DNA of 38,765 nucleotides from Clostridia bacterium (GTDB lineage Bacteria > Bacillota > Clostridia > Christensenellales > Borkfalkiaceae). Position 1 is the stretch's first letter. Every line of letters begins with the position of its first letter. The stretch is taken from the NCBI GenBank assembly GCA_017462735.1, contig JAFTQO010000008.1, forward strand, positions 1-38,765, written 5' to 3'. Positions 15,422 through 24,252 of the stretch are shown here, in pieces. The notes beneath the pieces are model-generated. The model was not told the DNA's origin. It was given only the letters and a program-made list of their open reading frames with translations, and did no database searches. A program made the position numbers and the translations under genes.

Positions 15422-17173
15422 ATGAAAAGGCTGTTTAAGTATTTCAAACCGTATAAATGGCAAAGTGCGCTCGGCCCTTTGTTCAAATTGTTGGAGGCGA
15501 CGTTCGAGTTAATCGTGCCTCTTATCGTCGCGCGCCTTGTCGACGTCGGTTTGGGACAAGCGGTGGGGGGGAAGTACCCCAACGCCGACAGCGGTTATAT
15601 CGTTCGTACCTGCTTGCTTTTGGTGGGGATGGGGGCGATTGGGTTCGTCTTTGCCGTCGTGGCGCAGTACTTTGCCGCTAAGACGGCGACGGGGGTGTCC
15701 GCTTATATCCGCAAGGATATGTTCAAAAAAATCCAGTCCTTTTCCTATCGTGATATCGACGAAATCGGGACGAGTACCCTCGTCAACCGTATGACGGGAG
15801 ACGTGGACAAATTCCAATCGGGTGTCAATCTTTTCTTGCGGCTGTTTTTGCGTTCGCCGTTTATCGTGTTCGGCGCGGTCGTTACGGCGATGATTGTGGA
15901 TATCAATTCCTTCCCCGTATTCGGCGTGACGGTGTTGGTGCTTGCGATAGTCGTCTTTGCCGTAATGGGGATTTGTATGCCTTTATATCACAAGTCTCAG
16001 GCGGCGCTGGACGACGTGACCCTTTCCACCCGTGAAAATTTGACGGGGGTGAAAGTCTTACGTGCTTTTTGCAGAGAAAAAGAGGAAGAGGCGGTCTTTG
16101 ATAAACGAAACGAAAAACTGACCAAGGAGAGGACTTTCGTCGGAGTGCTGGCGATGCTGACCAACCCGCTGACGTACGTCCTTGTCAATTTAGGGATTGT
16201 GTGGCTACTTTATAGCGGCGCTATCCGCGTGGACGCAGGGAATCTGTCGCAAGGGAGCGTCATTGCTCTGTACAACTTGATGTCGCAAATCCTGATCGAA
16301 CTTATCAAACTTGCCAACCTGATCGTGACCGTCACCAAGGCGGCGGCAAGCGGGAAGCGGGTATCCGCCGTATTGGCAAGGACTCCCTCTTTGACGGTGA
16401 CGGACGGCGAAGAGACGGGCTCGTTACGAGAAAAAGACAAAGATTTTATTTTGTTCGAGGACGTATCTTTCAAGTATCACGAAACGGGCGAAAAGGCGCT
16501 GGATAACGTCAGTTTTTCGCTGGACAGAGGACAGACGCTGGGGGTTATCGGCGGTACGGGCAGCGGGAAAAGTTCGCTGGTTAATTTGATACCGCACTTT
16601 TACGACGTCAGCGCGGGAAAGGTATTGGTCGACGGGCAGGACGTGACGAAAAAAGGGATGCAGTTGCCTTTGCGTGAGCGCATCGGCGTCGTCCCTCAAA
16701 AGGCGTTGCTGTTCAAAGGCAGTATTCGTGAAAACTTGCTTTGGGGCAGGGCGGACGCCACAGATGAAGAATTATACGCCGCCTTAAAAATCGCGCAGGC
16801 GGAAGAAACGGTGCGCGAAAAGGGCGGTTTAGACGCGTTGGTAGAACAGGGCGGGAAGAACTTCTCCGGTGGGCAAAGACAGCGTTTGACGATTGCGCGC
16901 GCGCTTGTTCGCAATCCCGAGATTTTGATTTTAGACGACAGTTTTTCCGCGCTCGACTACTTGACGGACGCGGCGCTTCGACAGGAACTTGCTAAACTTA
17001 ATTTGACGACGGTCATCGTATCCCAGCGCGCCTCCTCGGTGCAGGACGCCGATAAAATTTTGGTGCTCGACGAGGGGAAATGCGTAGGGCTCGGCAAGCA
17101 CGAAAGCCTTTTACAAAGTTGCGACGTGTACCGTGAAATATATCTATCGCAGACGACGGAGGGGGGCGTATGA
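15422..17173 (+). CDS. ABC exporter half-transporter, degenerate-site subunit
   Basis: 583 residues: a six-helix type IV exporter membrane domain (about 15-310) followed by an ATPase domain (about 340-575). Walker A is 'GGTGSGKSS' near 374, the signature is the canonical 'FSGGQ' near 481, Walker B is 'ILILDDSFSALD' near 501. The catalytic glutamate after Walker B is Asp, and the switch histidine is Gln ('VSQRAS' near 533), so this domain's own Walker site is predicted to be catalytically weak. It pairs with the next gene, which it overlaps by 4 bases (ATGA). This matches heterodimeric exporters such as TM287/288, BmrCD and LmrCD. The substrate is unknown; candidates are drugs, lipids or peptides. 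Confidence 0.92.
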   Translation: MKRLFKYFKPYKWQSALGPLFKLLEATFELIVPLIVARLVDVGLGQAVGGKYPNADSGYIVRTCLLLVGMGAIGFVFAVVAQYFAAKTATGVSAYIRKDMFKKIQSFSYRDIDEIGTSTLVNRMTGDVDKFQSGVNLFLRLFLRSPFIVFGAVVTAMIVDINSFPVFGVTVLVLAIVVFAVMGICMPLYHKSQAALDDVTLSTRENLTGVKVLRAFCREKEEEAVFDKRNEKLTKERTFVGVLAMLTNPLTYVLVNLGIVWLLYSGAIRVDAGNLSQGSVIALYNLMSQILIELIKLANLIVTVTKAAASGKRVSAVLARTPSLTVTDGEETGSLREKDKDFILFEDVSFKYHETGEKALDNVSFSLDRGQTLGVIGGTGSGKSSLVNLIPHFYDVSAGKVLVDGQDVTKKGMQLPLRERIGVVPQKALLFKGSIRENLLWGRADATDEELYAALKIAQAEETVREKGGLDALVEQGGKNFSGGQRQRLTIARALVRNPEILILDDSFSALDYLTDAALRQELAKLNLTTVIVSQRASSVQDADKILVLDEGKCVGLGKHESLLQSCDVYREIYLSQTTEGGV

Positions 17174-18906
17174 ACAAATCCGTGAAATCTCCGTCCACTT
17201 TAAAAAGAGTGCTTTCTTACGCAAAAAAATATCCGTTCTCCCTAGTGGGCTCCTTGCTGTTTGCGCTATTAGGGGTAGGATTTTCGTTGCTAGTGCCCGT
17301 CTTTATCGGGGACGCTATCGATTGTATTGTCAGCGGCGGCGTGCTTTGGACAAAACTGTTTGGCTATTTTTGGTTGATACTGGGCTGCGCGCTGGGCGTA
17401 GGGGTGTGCAACTGGCTGTCAGGGGTGTGCAACAACCGCCTGTCTTGCCGTATCGTACACGATTTACGAAAGGACGCCTTTTACAAAATCAACCGCTTGC
17501 CTCTCGCTTATTTGCACGCGCATCCGCACGGGGACACGGTGGCGCGCATTGTTGCCGACGCCGACCAAGTGGCGGACGGACTGTTGCTTGGGTTTACCCA
17601 ATTTTTTACGGGCGTAACGACCATTTTGGGGACTCTCGTGTTTATGCTCGCGACCCATTGGCTTATCGGGTTGGTCGTCGTATTGGTGACTCCGTTGTCC
17701 TTGCTAGTGGCGCGTTTCGTCTCCACGCATACCTATCAATTTTTCCAAAGTCAAACGCAAATCCGTGGCGAGCAGACCGCGTTTACCGAAGAGGCAATTA
17801 GCGGGCTGAAGACGGTGCAGGCATTCTCCCAAGAGGACGAGATGCAGGAAAAGTTTAATCAAATCAACGTTCGTCTCGAAAAAGCGACGATGAAAGCGAC
17901 TTTCTATTCTTCTCTCACCAACCCGTCTACGCGGCTCATCAACAATATCGTCTACGCGCTGGTGGCACTCATCGGCGGGCTTTCGGTGGCGCAGGGCAAC
18001 TTTACGGTGGGTGGATTGACGAAATTTTTGTCCTATTCGGGGCAGTACGCAAAGCCGTTCAACGAGATTTCCGGTGTGATTGCCGAACTCAAAGGGGCGC
18101 TTGCTAGCGCGGCGCGCATTTTCGAGTTTATCGACGAAGAGGAAGAGCCGAGCGACGAGGGGAATCAAACGCTGGAAAATATCCGTGGCGAAGTCACTTT
18201 CGACGACGTGGACTTTTCTTACGAACAGGACAAAAAACTGATTGAAAGATTGTCCTTGACCGTTTCGCAAGGGCAACGGGTGGCTATCGTCGGGCGCACG
18301 GGTAGCGGCAAAACGACGTTGATTAATTTGTTGCTTCGCTTCTACGACGTGGACGGCGGGAAGGTGACGATGGACGGCAAGGACGTCAAAGAGGTGACGA
18401 GAAAATCCTTGCGGCAGGGCTACGGTATGGTCTTGCAGGAGACGTGGCTGAGAAAAGGCACGGTACGGGAGAATATTAAACTCGGTAAAAAAGACGCCAC
18501 GGACGAAGAGATGGTGGCGGCGGCAAAGGCGGCGCACGCCGACGGATTTATTCGCAGACTGGGGCAGGGCTACGACACCTTGCTTAGCGAGGACGGCGGA
18601 AACTTGTCCGAGGGGCAAAAGCAACTGTTGTGCATTGCGCGCATTATGCTCACGCATCCGCCCGTGTTGGTATTGGACGAGGCGACTTCCTCTATCGATA
18701 CCCGTACGGAATTGAAAATCAGCGACGCTTTCCACAAACTGATGGAAGGCAGAACCTCATTTATCGTGGCGCATAGGCTTTCTACGATTCAACACGCCCA
18801 TCTCATCCTCGTGATGGAAAAGGGTCGGGTCGTCGAAAGCGGTACGCACGAAAGTCTGCTTGAAAAAGGCGGCGAATATTACCGCTTGTATCACGGCAGA
18901 ATATAA
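17170..18906 (+). CDS. ABC exporter half-transporter, catalytic-site subunit
   Basis: 578 residues with the same exporter architecture. Walker A is 'GRTGSGKTT' near 375, Walker B 'VLVLDEATSSID' near 499 keeps the catalytic Glu, and the switch His is present ('VAHRLS' near 533). The signature motif is altered to 'LSEGQ' near 479. Since each ATP site uses one subunit's Walker motifs and the other's signature, the altered signature here and altered Walker B in the partner fall in the same (degenerate) site. The second site is fully canonical. Start ATG overlaps the partner's stop by 4 bases, implying coupled synthesis in equal amounts. Confidence 0.92.
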   Translation: MNKSVKSPSTLKRVLSYAKKYPFSLVGSLLFALLGVGFSLLVPVFIGDAIDCIVSGGVLWTKLFGYFWLILGCALGVGVCNWLSGVCNNRLSCRIVHDLRKDAFYKINRLPLAYLHAHPHGDTVARIVADADQVADGLLLGFTQFFTGVTTILGTLVFMLATHWLIGLVVVLVTPLSLLVARFVSTHTYQFFQSQTQIRGEQTAFTEEAISGLKTVQAFSQEDEMQEKFNQINVRLEKATMKATFYSSLTNPSTRLINNIVYALVALIGGLSVAQGNFTVGGLTKFLSYSGQYAKPFNEISGVIAELKGALASAARIFEFIDEEEEPSDEGNQTLENIRGEVTFDDVDFSYEQDKKLIERLSLTVSQGQRVAIVGRTGSGKTTLINLLLRFYDVDGGKVTMDGKDVKEVTRKSLRQGYGMVLQETWLRKGTVRENIKLGKKDATDEEMVAAAKAAHADGFIRRLGQGYDTLLSEDGGNLSEGQKQLLCIARIMLTHPPVLVLDEATSSIDTRTELKISDAFHKLMEGRTSFIVAHRLSTIQHAHLILVMEKGRVVESGTHESLLEKGGEYYRLYHGRI

Positions 18907-18935
18907 AAGAAAGTACGAACGAAAGGGAAAGACGT

Positions 18936-20534
18936 ATGAAGAGAAAACCTTGGAAAAGCGTGTACAGAAACGCTTTACAATTGGTGCTAGTCGGAGCGGT
19001 GACGGGGGTCGTCGTCGGGCTGGTTGTGACCATCTATAATTTGTTATTTACGTACAGCGAGGATTTTGCCCGCGGCTCGTACGCCGCGGTAAGAAGCAAC
19101 CCGCTTTGGATTCCCGTATGGGTACTTGCGCTTGCGCTGGGCGCCTTTTTGGTCTGTTCTGCCATTCAAGCCTCCAAGATTATCAAGGGCTGTGGGATTC
19201 CCGAGACGGAGGGCGCGACGAGAGGAATTTTGCGCTTGCATTGGTGGCGTGACGCGACGCTGATGTTCGCCGTGACCCTTTTGGAAGTGTTTATGGGCTT
19301 GTCCATCGGTGCCGAAGGGAGCAGCGTGCTTATTGGCGGCGCTATCGGCGACGGGGTAAGTAGCGGGTTAAAACGCAACTTTATGGTACGCAGATACCAG
19401 GTCACGGGCGGTGCGTGCGCGGGTCTTGCCGTGGCGTCCAACGCCCCCTTGACGGGTATGGCGTTCGCCTTTGAAGAGGCGCATAAGCGGTTTACGCCCG
19501 AGGTGTTTATCTGCGCTTTTTCTTCCGTCATCTTTGCGATGCTCACCCGTACCCTTTTGTACGCGGCTTTTCAAATGCCCGTCGTCAACGCCTTCGATAC
19601 TTTTTCTTTTAAAGAGGTGGTGTTGCCACTCAAAGATTATCCTTTCGTATTGCTGGCGGGGATTGTGTGCGGCGTGCTGGGCGTACTCTTTTATAAAGGG
19701 GTGTTTGCCGTGCGCAAACTCTTCCGTAAAATATCGGTAAAGAATTCTTTTTGGCGGGATTTCATCAAAGTCTCTATTGCCATTTTGCTTGGCGGTTGTA
19801 TTGCGCTTATTGCGGTGGACGCCTTGGGTGGCGGGCATCATCTCATCCAAAGTTTGGGCAGCGGGGCGGATCACGGAGTTACTTCCCTCTTCGGGATGCC
19901 TCTCGTATGGACGTTAATCGTCGTTGCCTTGCTCAAAGGGATTGCTACTTGTCTCAACGTCGGCGCGGGTGTGCCTTGCGGAATTTTTATCCCCATCATT
20001 GCCATCGGGGCGTGTATCGGCGGGGTGCTCAACCAAGCGTGGCTCGCGATGGGGATGGATAAGGCGTTTTGCGACTTGATGATAATGATTTGCATGGCGA
20101 CCTTCTTTGCGACTATCGTCAAAGCGCCCTTGACTTCTATCATTATGATCTGCGAATTCACGTGGAGTTTCTCGCCTCTTCTGCCCGTGATCATCGGGGT
20201 CTCCATCGGGTACATCATCGGGGATATCTCCCGTACGGACGGTATCTACGACGAATTGTTGGAAGTGTACGAAAAGGAAGAAAAATTGCATACGGAGTAT
20301 AAGGAAGAAAGATTTGAGGTTTGCGTGGCGGAAGGCAGTCTTGCGGAAAAGCGGGAGATAGCGGCGGTGCTTTGGCCTGCCAATGCCCGTATCGTTGCGA
20401 TTACGCGCGACGGAAAGTTTGTCGTTCCCGAAGGGAAAACGGTGCTTTGCGCGGGAGACCTGTTGACCATCGTCTGTAAGACGGAGGATAGAGAAGTTAG
20501 CGGCGACGACTTGAACCATATCGTGGGCGCTTAA
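18936..20534 (+). CDS. CLC-family anion channel/antiporter with C-terminal RCK_C domain
   Basis: 532 residues. The membrane domain shows the three CLC selectivity regions: 'GCGIPE' near 86 (usual GSGIP, central Ser replaced by Cys), 'GAEGSSVLIGG' near 126 (the GREGP region, gating glutamate kept), and 'GIFIP' near 349. Many hydrophobic helices lie between. The last 75 residues (about 458-532) form a TrkA_C/RCK_C-like regulatory domain ('KREIAAVLWPANARIVAITR', '...GKTVLCAGDLLTIVC'). The role is chloride or other anion transport, probably proton-coupled, with possible ligand control through RCK_C. It follows the ABC pair by 29 bases and may be in the same operon. The Cys in the selectivity loop could alter anion preference. 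Confidence 0.9.
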   Translation: MKRKPWKSVYRNALQLVLVGAVTGVVVGLVVTIYNLLFTYSEDFARGSYAAVRSNPLWIPVWVLALALGAFLVCSAIQASKIIKGCGIPETEGATRGILRLHWWRDATLMFAVTLLEVFMGLSIGAEGSSVLIGGAIGDGVSSGLKRNFMVRRYQVTGGACAGLAVASNAPLTGMAFAFEEAHKRFTPEVFICAFSSVIFAMLTRTLLYAAFQMPVVNAFDTFSFKEVVLPLKDYPFVLLAGIVCGVLGVLFYKGVFAVRKLFRKISVKNSFWRDFIKVSIAILLGGCIALIAVDALGGGHHLIQSLGSGADHGVTSLFGMPLVWTLIVVALLKGIATCLNVGAGVPCGIFIPIIAIGACIGGVLNQAWLAMGMDKAFCDLMIMICMATFFATIVKAPLTSIIMICEFTWSFSPLLPVIIGVSIGYIIGDISRTDGIYDELLEVYEKEEKLHTEYKEERFEVCVAEGSLAEKREIAAVLWPANARIVAITRDGKFVVPEGKTVLCAGDLLTIVCKTEDREVSGDDLNHIVGA

Positions 20535-20539
20535 AACGC

Positions 20540-20568
20540 ATAAACCTCCCCCTTTTTGGCATATAGTA
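20540..20568 (+). promoter_or_regulatory. Putative sigma-E promoter of the yqfC-yqfD operon
   Basis: ATA within CGCATAA (20540-20542), a 17-base spacer and CATATAGTA (20560-20568), an exact CATANNNTA. It resembles the sequence before sipL almost base for base in the -35 part (GCATAA(A)CCTC). The ribosome site AAGGGG (20575-20580) could pair with CCCCTT (20549-20554) in transcripts reading through from the upstream transporter gene, but not in transcripts starting at this promoter. Confidence 0.55.
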
Positions 20569-20586
20569 GACAATAAGGGGATAGCG

Positions 20587-20856
20587 ATGCGACTGTTTGA
20601 AGAGTTGTTTGAAAACGCAGACGACGGAGTTTACGGCGTTAAATGCGTCTGGAAATTGGGCGGAGAAGGGTATTTTGAAGGGGTAAAAGGCTTGACGGAA
20701 TTTTCCCCTGCCGAGATACGCATACATACCCGCTTGGGAGAAGTGCAAGTTCTAGGCAAAGGCTTGTCCGTAAAAAAATACGCGGACGGGGACTTGTACG
20801 TCGGCGGGCGTATTTATACGCTGACTTTGGCGACTCCCTCGGAGGGGAAATGCTGA
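20587..20856 (+). CDS. yqfC: Sporulation protein YqfC
   Basis: 89 residues, the usual YqfC/YabP-family size. The core pattern 'GEVQVLGKGLSVKKYADGDL' followed by 'YVGGRIYTLTL' matches the family's beta-rich C-terminal half. YqfC is a mother-cell protein required for efficient sporulation in B. subtilis, where it precedes yqfD as here. The stop overlaps the yqfD start by 7 bases. AAGGGG lies 6 bases before the ATG. A sigma-E-like promoter lies just upstream. Confidence 0.85.
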   Translation: MRLFEELFENADDGVYGVKCVWKLGGEGYFEGVKGLTEFSPAEIRIHTRLGEVQVLGKGLSVKKYADGDLYVGGRIYTLTLATPSEGKC

Positions 20857-21746
20857 AAGAGCGGCTTTGCTTGACGGGGATCAATCCAGAGCGTGCGCTA
20901 TCCCGCTTGGCAAAAGAGGGAATCCCCGTATTCAGCGCCGAAAAAACGGACAAGACGAACTTGTGTTTTTCCGTAAAAAAGGGGGATGTGGCAAAGGTGT
21001 TTGCTATCTACCCAAATGCGAAGAGGAAAGGGAATTTCGTCTATGCCGTCCGTAGATTGCCGCCGACGGGGTGGTTAAAAGGGGCGCGAAAATTAAAAAA
21101 CAGCGTAGGCGTTTTGGTGGGCGCGGTTTTGTTTGTAGCGGTGACGACGCTGGCGGACGATTGGGTGTTGCAAATTAATTTGGACGCACCCGCCGTCTAC
21201 GAGGCGCAAATCCAAGAAGTGCTGAAACGGCACGGAGTTCGCCAATACGCTCTTTACGAAAAAGGGAAAGAAGATTTGATATCCGCCTCTTTATTGGCGC
21301 TAGACGGGGTGAGTTACTGCTCCGTAGAAAAGCGCGGCTCAGTACTGACGGTGACGTTGAAAACCAATTCTTTTGCGACGGAGACGACTAACGAGGAGTT
21401 TGTCGCGGAACGGACGGGGATACTAACGGAGTTGACCGTTTTGCGCGGTTCGGCACTATGCGCTGTCGGGACGGAAATTGCGGCAGGGACGTCGCTTGTC
21501 GAAGGGCGGATATATACGCCCGAGGGAGAGAGCCAGCCCGCACGGATTGTAGCGTACGCAAAGTTGCAATGCGAGTATGCGTGTAAGTATACGGATATTA
21601 CGCAAGAGCAGGCGTTTGCACGGGCGTACTTGGAGGCTTGCTTAGATAGCGCGCAAGCGCAACTGACGGAGAGCAGGATAGAAAAAGATGGGGAAGACTA
21701 TGTCGTGACGTTGTCCTACGTTTGGACGCAACGGCTGGGGATATAA
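20850..21746 (+). CDS. yqfD: Sporulation protein YqfD
   Basis: 298 residues, about 100 shorter than the B. subtilis protein. A cytosolic N-terminal domain (about 1-80) is followed by one membrane helix ('NSVGVLVGAVLFVAVTTLAD', about 85-105) and an extracytosolic beta-rich region with 'NAPAVYEAQI...VLKRHGVR'-type POTRA-like sequence and 'VDGRIYTPE'-like segments (here 'LVEGRIYTPEGE'). YqfD is sigma-E controlled and sits in the mother-cell membrane facing the forespore. The identity is supported by the adjacent yqfC and phoH, the invariant order in spore formers. Confidence 0.87.
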   Translation: MLKERLCLTGINPERALSRLAKEGIPVFSAEKTDKTNLCFSVKKGDVAKVFAIYPNAKRKGNFVYAVRRLPPTGWLKGARKLKNSVGVLVGAVLFVAVTTLADDWVLQINLDAPAVYEAQIQEVLKRHGVRQYALYEKGKEDLISASLLALDGVSYCSVEKRGSVLTVTLKTNSFATETTNEEFVAERTGILTELTVLRGSALCAVGTEIAAGTSLVEGRIYTPEGESQPARIVAYAKLQCEYACKYTDITQEQAFARAYLEACLDSAQAQLTESRIEKDGEDYVVTLSYVWTQRLGI

Positions 21747-21760
21747 AAAAGGAGCGAAAG

Positions 21761-22750
21761 ATGAAAATCAAACGAGCGGTTGATATAGGGTCGCTAGAAA
21801 AACTGTCCAAAATTTTGGGCACGTTTGACGAAAACTTAAACGCGCTGTGCAGGGAGTTGTCCGTCGTGGCGTACGTGGACGGGGTAAAAATCGTCGTAGA
21901 CGGCGAAGAACACGCCGTGGACGTCGCCGAACAAGTCTTGGATGCGCTCAGTAAACTTGCCGATACGGGGGAGACGATTGATTTTGGCAGGACGTCCTAT
22001 TGCATCGAACTTGCCAAAGAAGGCAGGGCGCAAGACATCACCAATTTTACGTCGGGCGTTGTTGCCGTGACCTCCAAAGGTCGGCAGGTTAAGTGCAAGA
22101 CAATGGGGCAAAAGCAATACGTCGACGCCATAAAAAACAATACCGTGACCTTTGGCGTAGGCCCTGCGGGGACGGGGAAAACCTATCTTGCCGTCGGCAT
22201 GGCGGTATCGGCGTTTAAAAGCAAACAGGTGGAAAAAATCATCCTGACTCGTCCAGCCGTAGAGGCGGGGGAAAAACTTGGGTTTTTGCCAGGGGATTTG
22301 ACGGCGAAAGTCGACCCCTATTTGCGCCCGCTGTACGACGCGTTGCAGGAGATGTTCGGGATAGAAAATTACACAAAACTAATGGAGAGAGGGGTTATCG
22401 AAGTTGCGCCTCTTGCCTATATGAGAGGACGTACCCTTTCTTCGGCGTTCATCATCTTGGACGAGGCGCAAAACACGACCAAGGAACAGATGAAGATGTT
22501 TTTGACCCGTATGGGAGAAGGGAGCAAGGTAGTCGTCACGGGCGACGTCACGCAGATGGACTTACCCGACGGCAAGGAGAGCGGGCTATTAGACGCCGTA
22601 AAGATATTGGACGGGGTGGAAGGAATCGCCGTATGCAGACTGACGGCGCAGGACGTCGTAAGACATCCCCTCGTAATGCGAATTATCCGCGCGTACGAAA
22701 AGGCGGCGGAAAAACCTCAACGAACGCATAAGGAGAAAAACGAAAGATGA
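21761..22750 (+). CDS. phoH: PhoH family ATPase
   Basis: 329 residues from ATG 21761 with AAAGGAG at 21748-21754; the in-frame TTG 21722 lies within yqfD. An N-terminal KH-like domain (about 1-105) precedes a P-loop ATPase with Walker A 'GVGPAGTGKTYLAV' near residue 133, Walker B 'FIILDEAQNTTKEQMKMFLT' near 231, and 'VVVTGDVTQMDLPDG' near 258. PhoH proteins are RNA helicase-related ATPases linked to ribosome and RNA metabolism, often beside ybeY. The stop overlaps the pgpH start by 4 bases (ATGA). Confidence 0.95.
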   Translation: MKIKRAVDIGSLEKLSKILGTFDENLNALCRELSVVAYVDGVKIVVDGEEHAVDVAEQVLDALSKLADTGETIDFGRTSYCIELAKEGRAQDITNFTSGVVAVTSKGRQVKCKTMGQKQYVDAIKNNTVTFGVGPAGTGKTYLAVGMAVSAFKSKQVEKIILTRPAVEAGEKLGFLPGDLTAKVDPYLRPLYDALQEMFGIENYTKLMERGVIEVAPLAYMRGRTLSSAFIILDEAQNTTKEQMKMFLTRMGEGSKVVVTGDVTQMDLPDGKESGLLDAVKILDGVEGIAVCRLTAQDVVRHPLVMRIIRAYEKAAEKPQRTHKEKNER

Positions 22751-24252
22751 AACCCATAAAAACGCAATGGAATAAACAACAGGCGATAAAGAGTATCGTG
22801 CTCTTTCTCGTCTATTTTGCCTTGTTGGCGTTGCTCAGTTTTTTCCTCTTAGTGGGGACAAGACTGAACAGTTTGTCGGTGGTGATGAGAGAAAACGGGT
22901 CTAGGTATCTGTATGCTCTCTGTTGCCTGTTCTTGCTGGTAGCCATCACTTACGTCTATTTCTTTTTTGAAAATAGAGGGATTTTGATGAGCGGGAAAAA
23001 TACGGCGCTGTTATTTTGCGTACTCGGTTTGCAAATCGGCGTATCGTTCGGGGTAGGGCAGATGAATATTTATATGCGTCCCGTGGCGCTCGTGTCCTTG
23101 CTTACGTTGATGTTGCTCGGCAGGCGGGAAGCGGCGTTTATGACGGTGATTGCGGCGCTTGCTATGTTTGTGTTAGACAACGCCTCGGGCGCGGACGCGT
23201 ATACGCAAAAGGAAATTTACGCCTCGTTGCTCATCGCCTTCTCGTCGGGGATTGTCTCCATTTTCGCCTGCGCTTGCGCGAAGACGAGATTCCGCATTAT
23301 TTTGGTCGGGTTTATCATTTTGATTCCCGTACTGTTTATCATCGCGCTGTTAGAGTTGACGCTGTTCGTTTCCCCTGAGGCGTTGCAAGGGACGTTGCCC
23401 ACGGCGGAATATATCTTTATCCAAATGGGCTACGGCGTGATAGGCGGCATTTCGTCTACCGTACTGTTCCTTGCGATATTGCCTATTTTCGAGTGGATGT
23501 TTAACTGCTTGACGGTGTACAGATTGCGAGAACTTACTAGCCACGACTCCAGACTTCTTCGCAAATTGCGTACCGAGGCGCCCGGCACCTTCAACCACTC
23601 GGTATCGGTGGCTCAACTTGCCGAGTCCTGCGCGGCAGCACTTGGCGAAAACGCCGACTTTGCCCGCGCGGCGGCGTATTATCACGACGTAGGGAAGTTG
23701 CATCAACCGGAATATTTCACCGAAAACCAAGGGGATTATAACCTGCATGACGAATTGACGCCGGAACTTTCCGCAGATATTATCCGTTCACACGCGCACG
23801 ACGGTTACGAACTGATTAGGAGCCATCACTTACCGCAATTGTTCGCAGATGTTGCTTTGCAACATCACGGCACGTTGCCTATCCGTTATTTCTATGCGAA
23901 AGCGCTGAAAATGACGGACGGAGAATTGAATATCGAGGACTTCTCCTATTCGGGACCTAAGCCCCAAACGCGTATTGCGGCGATTATTATGATTGCCGAC
24001 GCGGCAGAGGCGTCGGTGCGTGCATTGCCCAACCGTACTCAAGAGACGGTAGAGGAAGCGGTACGGAAAATTATCGAAGAACGTATGGAACTTGAACAAT
24101 TCAGCGAGTGTGCGATTACGATGCAAGATTTGGCGCTTATCCGCCGCACTCTTGTGGATACGTTAACGGGGGTATATCACCGCCGCGTCAGTTATCCCGG
24201 TCTTCGCTACAAAAAGGGCAAAGACGGCAAAACGGAAGGGGAAAACGAATGA
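22747..24252 (+). CDS. pgpH: 7TM-HD phosphodiesterase (PgpH/YqfF) lacking the extracytoplasmic domain
   Basis: 501 residues against roughly 700 in B. subtilis YqfF and Listeria PgpH. The first helix (about 17-37) is joined to the seven-helix block (about 57-260) by a loop of only about 20 residues, where the family normally carries an extracellular 7TMR-HDED domain of about 200. The cytosolic HD domain is intact: 'TFNHSVSVAQLAESCAAALG', 'YYHDVGKL' near 313, 'HAHDGYELIRSHHLP' near 355, 'ALQHHGT' near 375. Known role: hydrolysis of cyclic di-AMP. Here membrane topology is kept but the outside sensor is missing. ATGA overlaps lie on both sides, with phoH and ybeY. Confidence 0.93.
   Translation: MKPIKTQWNKQQAIKSIVLFLVYFALLALLSFFLLVGTRLNSLSVVMRENGSRYLYALCCLFLLVAITYVYFFFENRGILMSGKNTALLFCVLGLQIGVSFGVGQMNIYMRPVALVSLLTLMLLGRREAAFMTVIAALAMFVLDNASGADAYTQKEIYASLLIAFSSGIVSIFACACAKTRFRIILVGFIILIPVLFIIALLELTLFVSPEALQGTLPTAEYIFIQMGYGVIGGISSTVLFLAILPIFEWMFNCLTVYRLRELTSHDSRLLRKLRTEAPGTFNHSVSVAQLAESCAAALGENADFARAAAYYHDVGKLHQPEYFTENQGDYNLHDELTPELSADIIRSHAHDGYELIRSHHLPQLFADVALQHHGTLPIRYFYAKALKMTDGELNIEDFSYSGPKPQTRIAAIIMIADAAEASVRALPNRTQETVEEAVRKIIEERMELEQFSECAITMQDLALIRRTLVDTLTGVYHRRVSYPGLRYKKGKDGKTEGENE

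Noticed and set aside
17133-17801. 222-codon plus-strand frame across the ABC gene junction
   Set aside because: Arg-rich out-of-frame shadow of the two transporter genes, which carry full ABC motifs.
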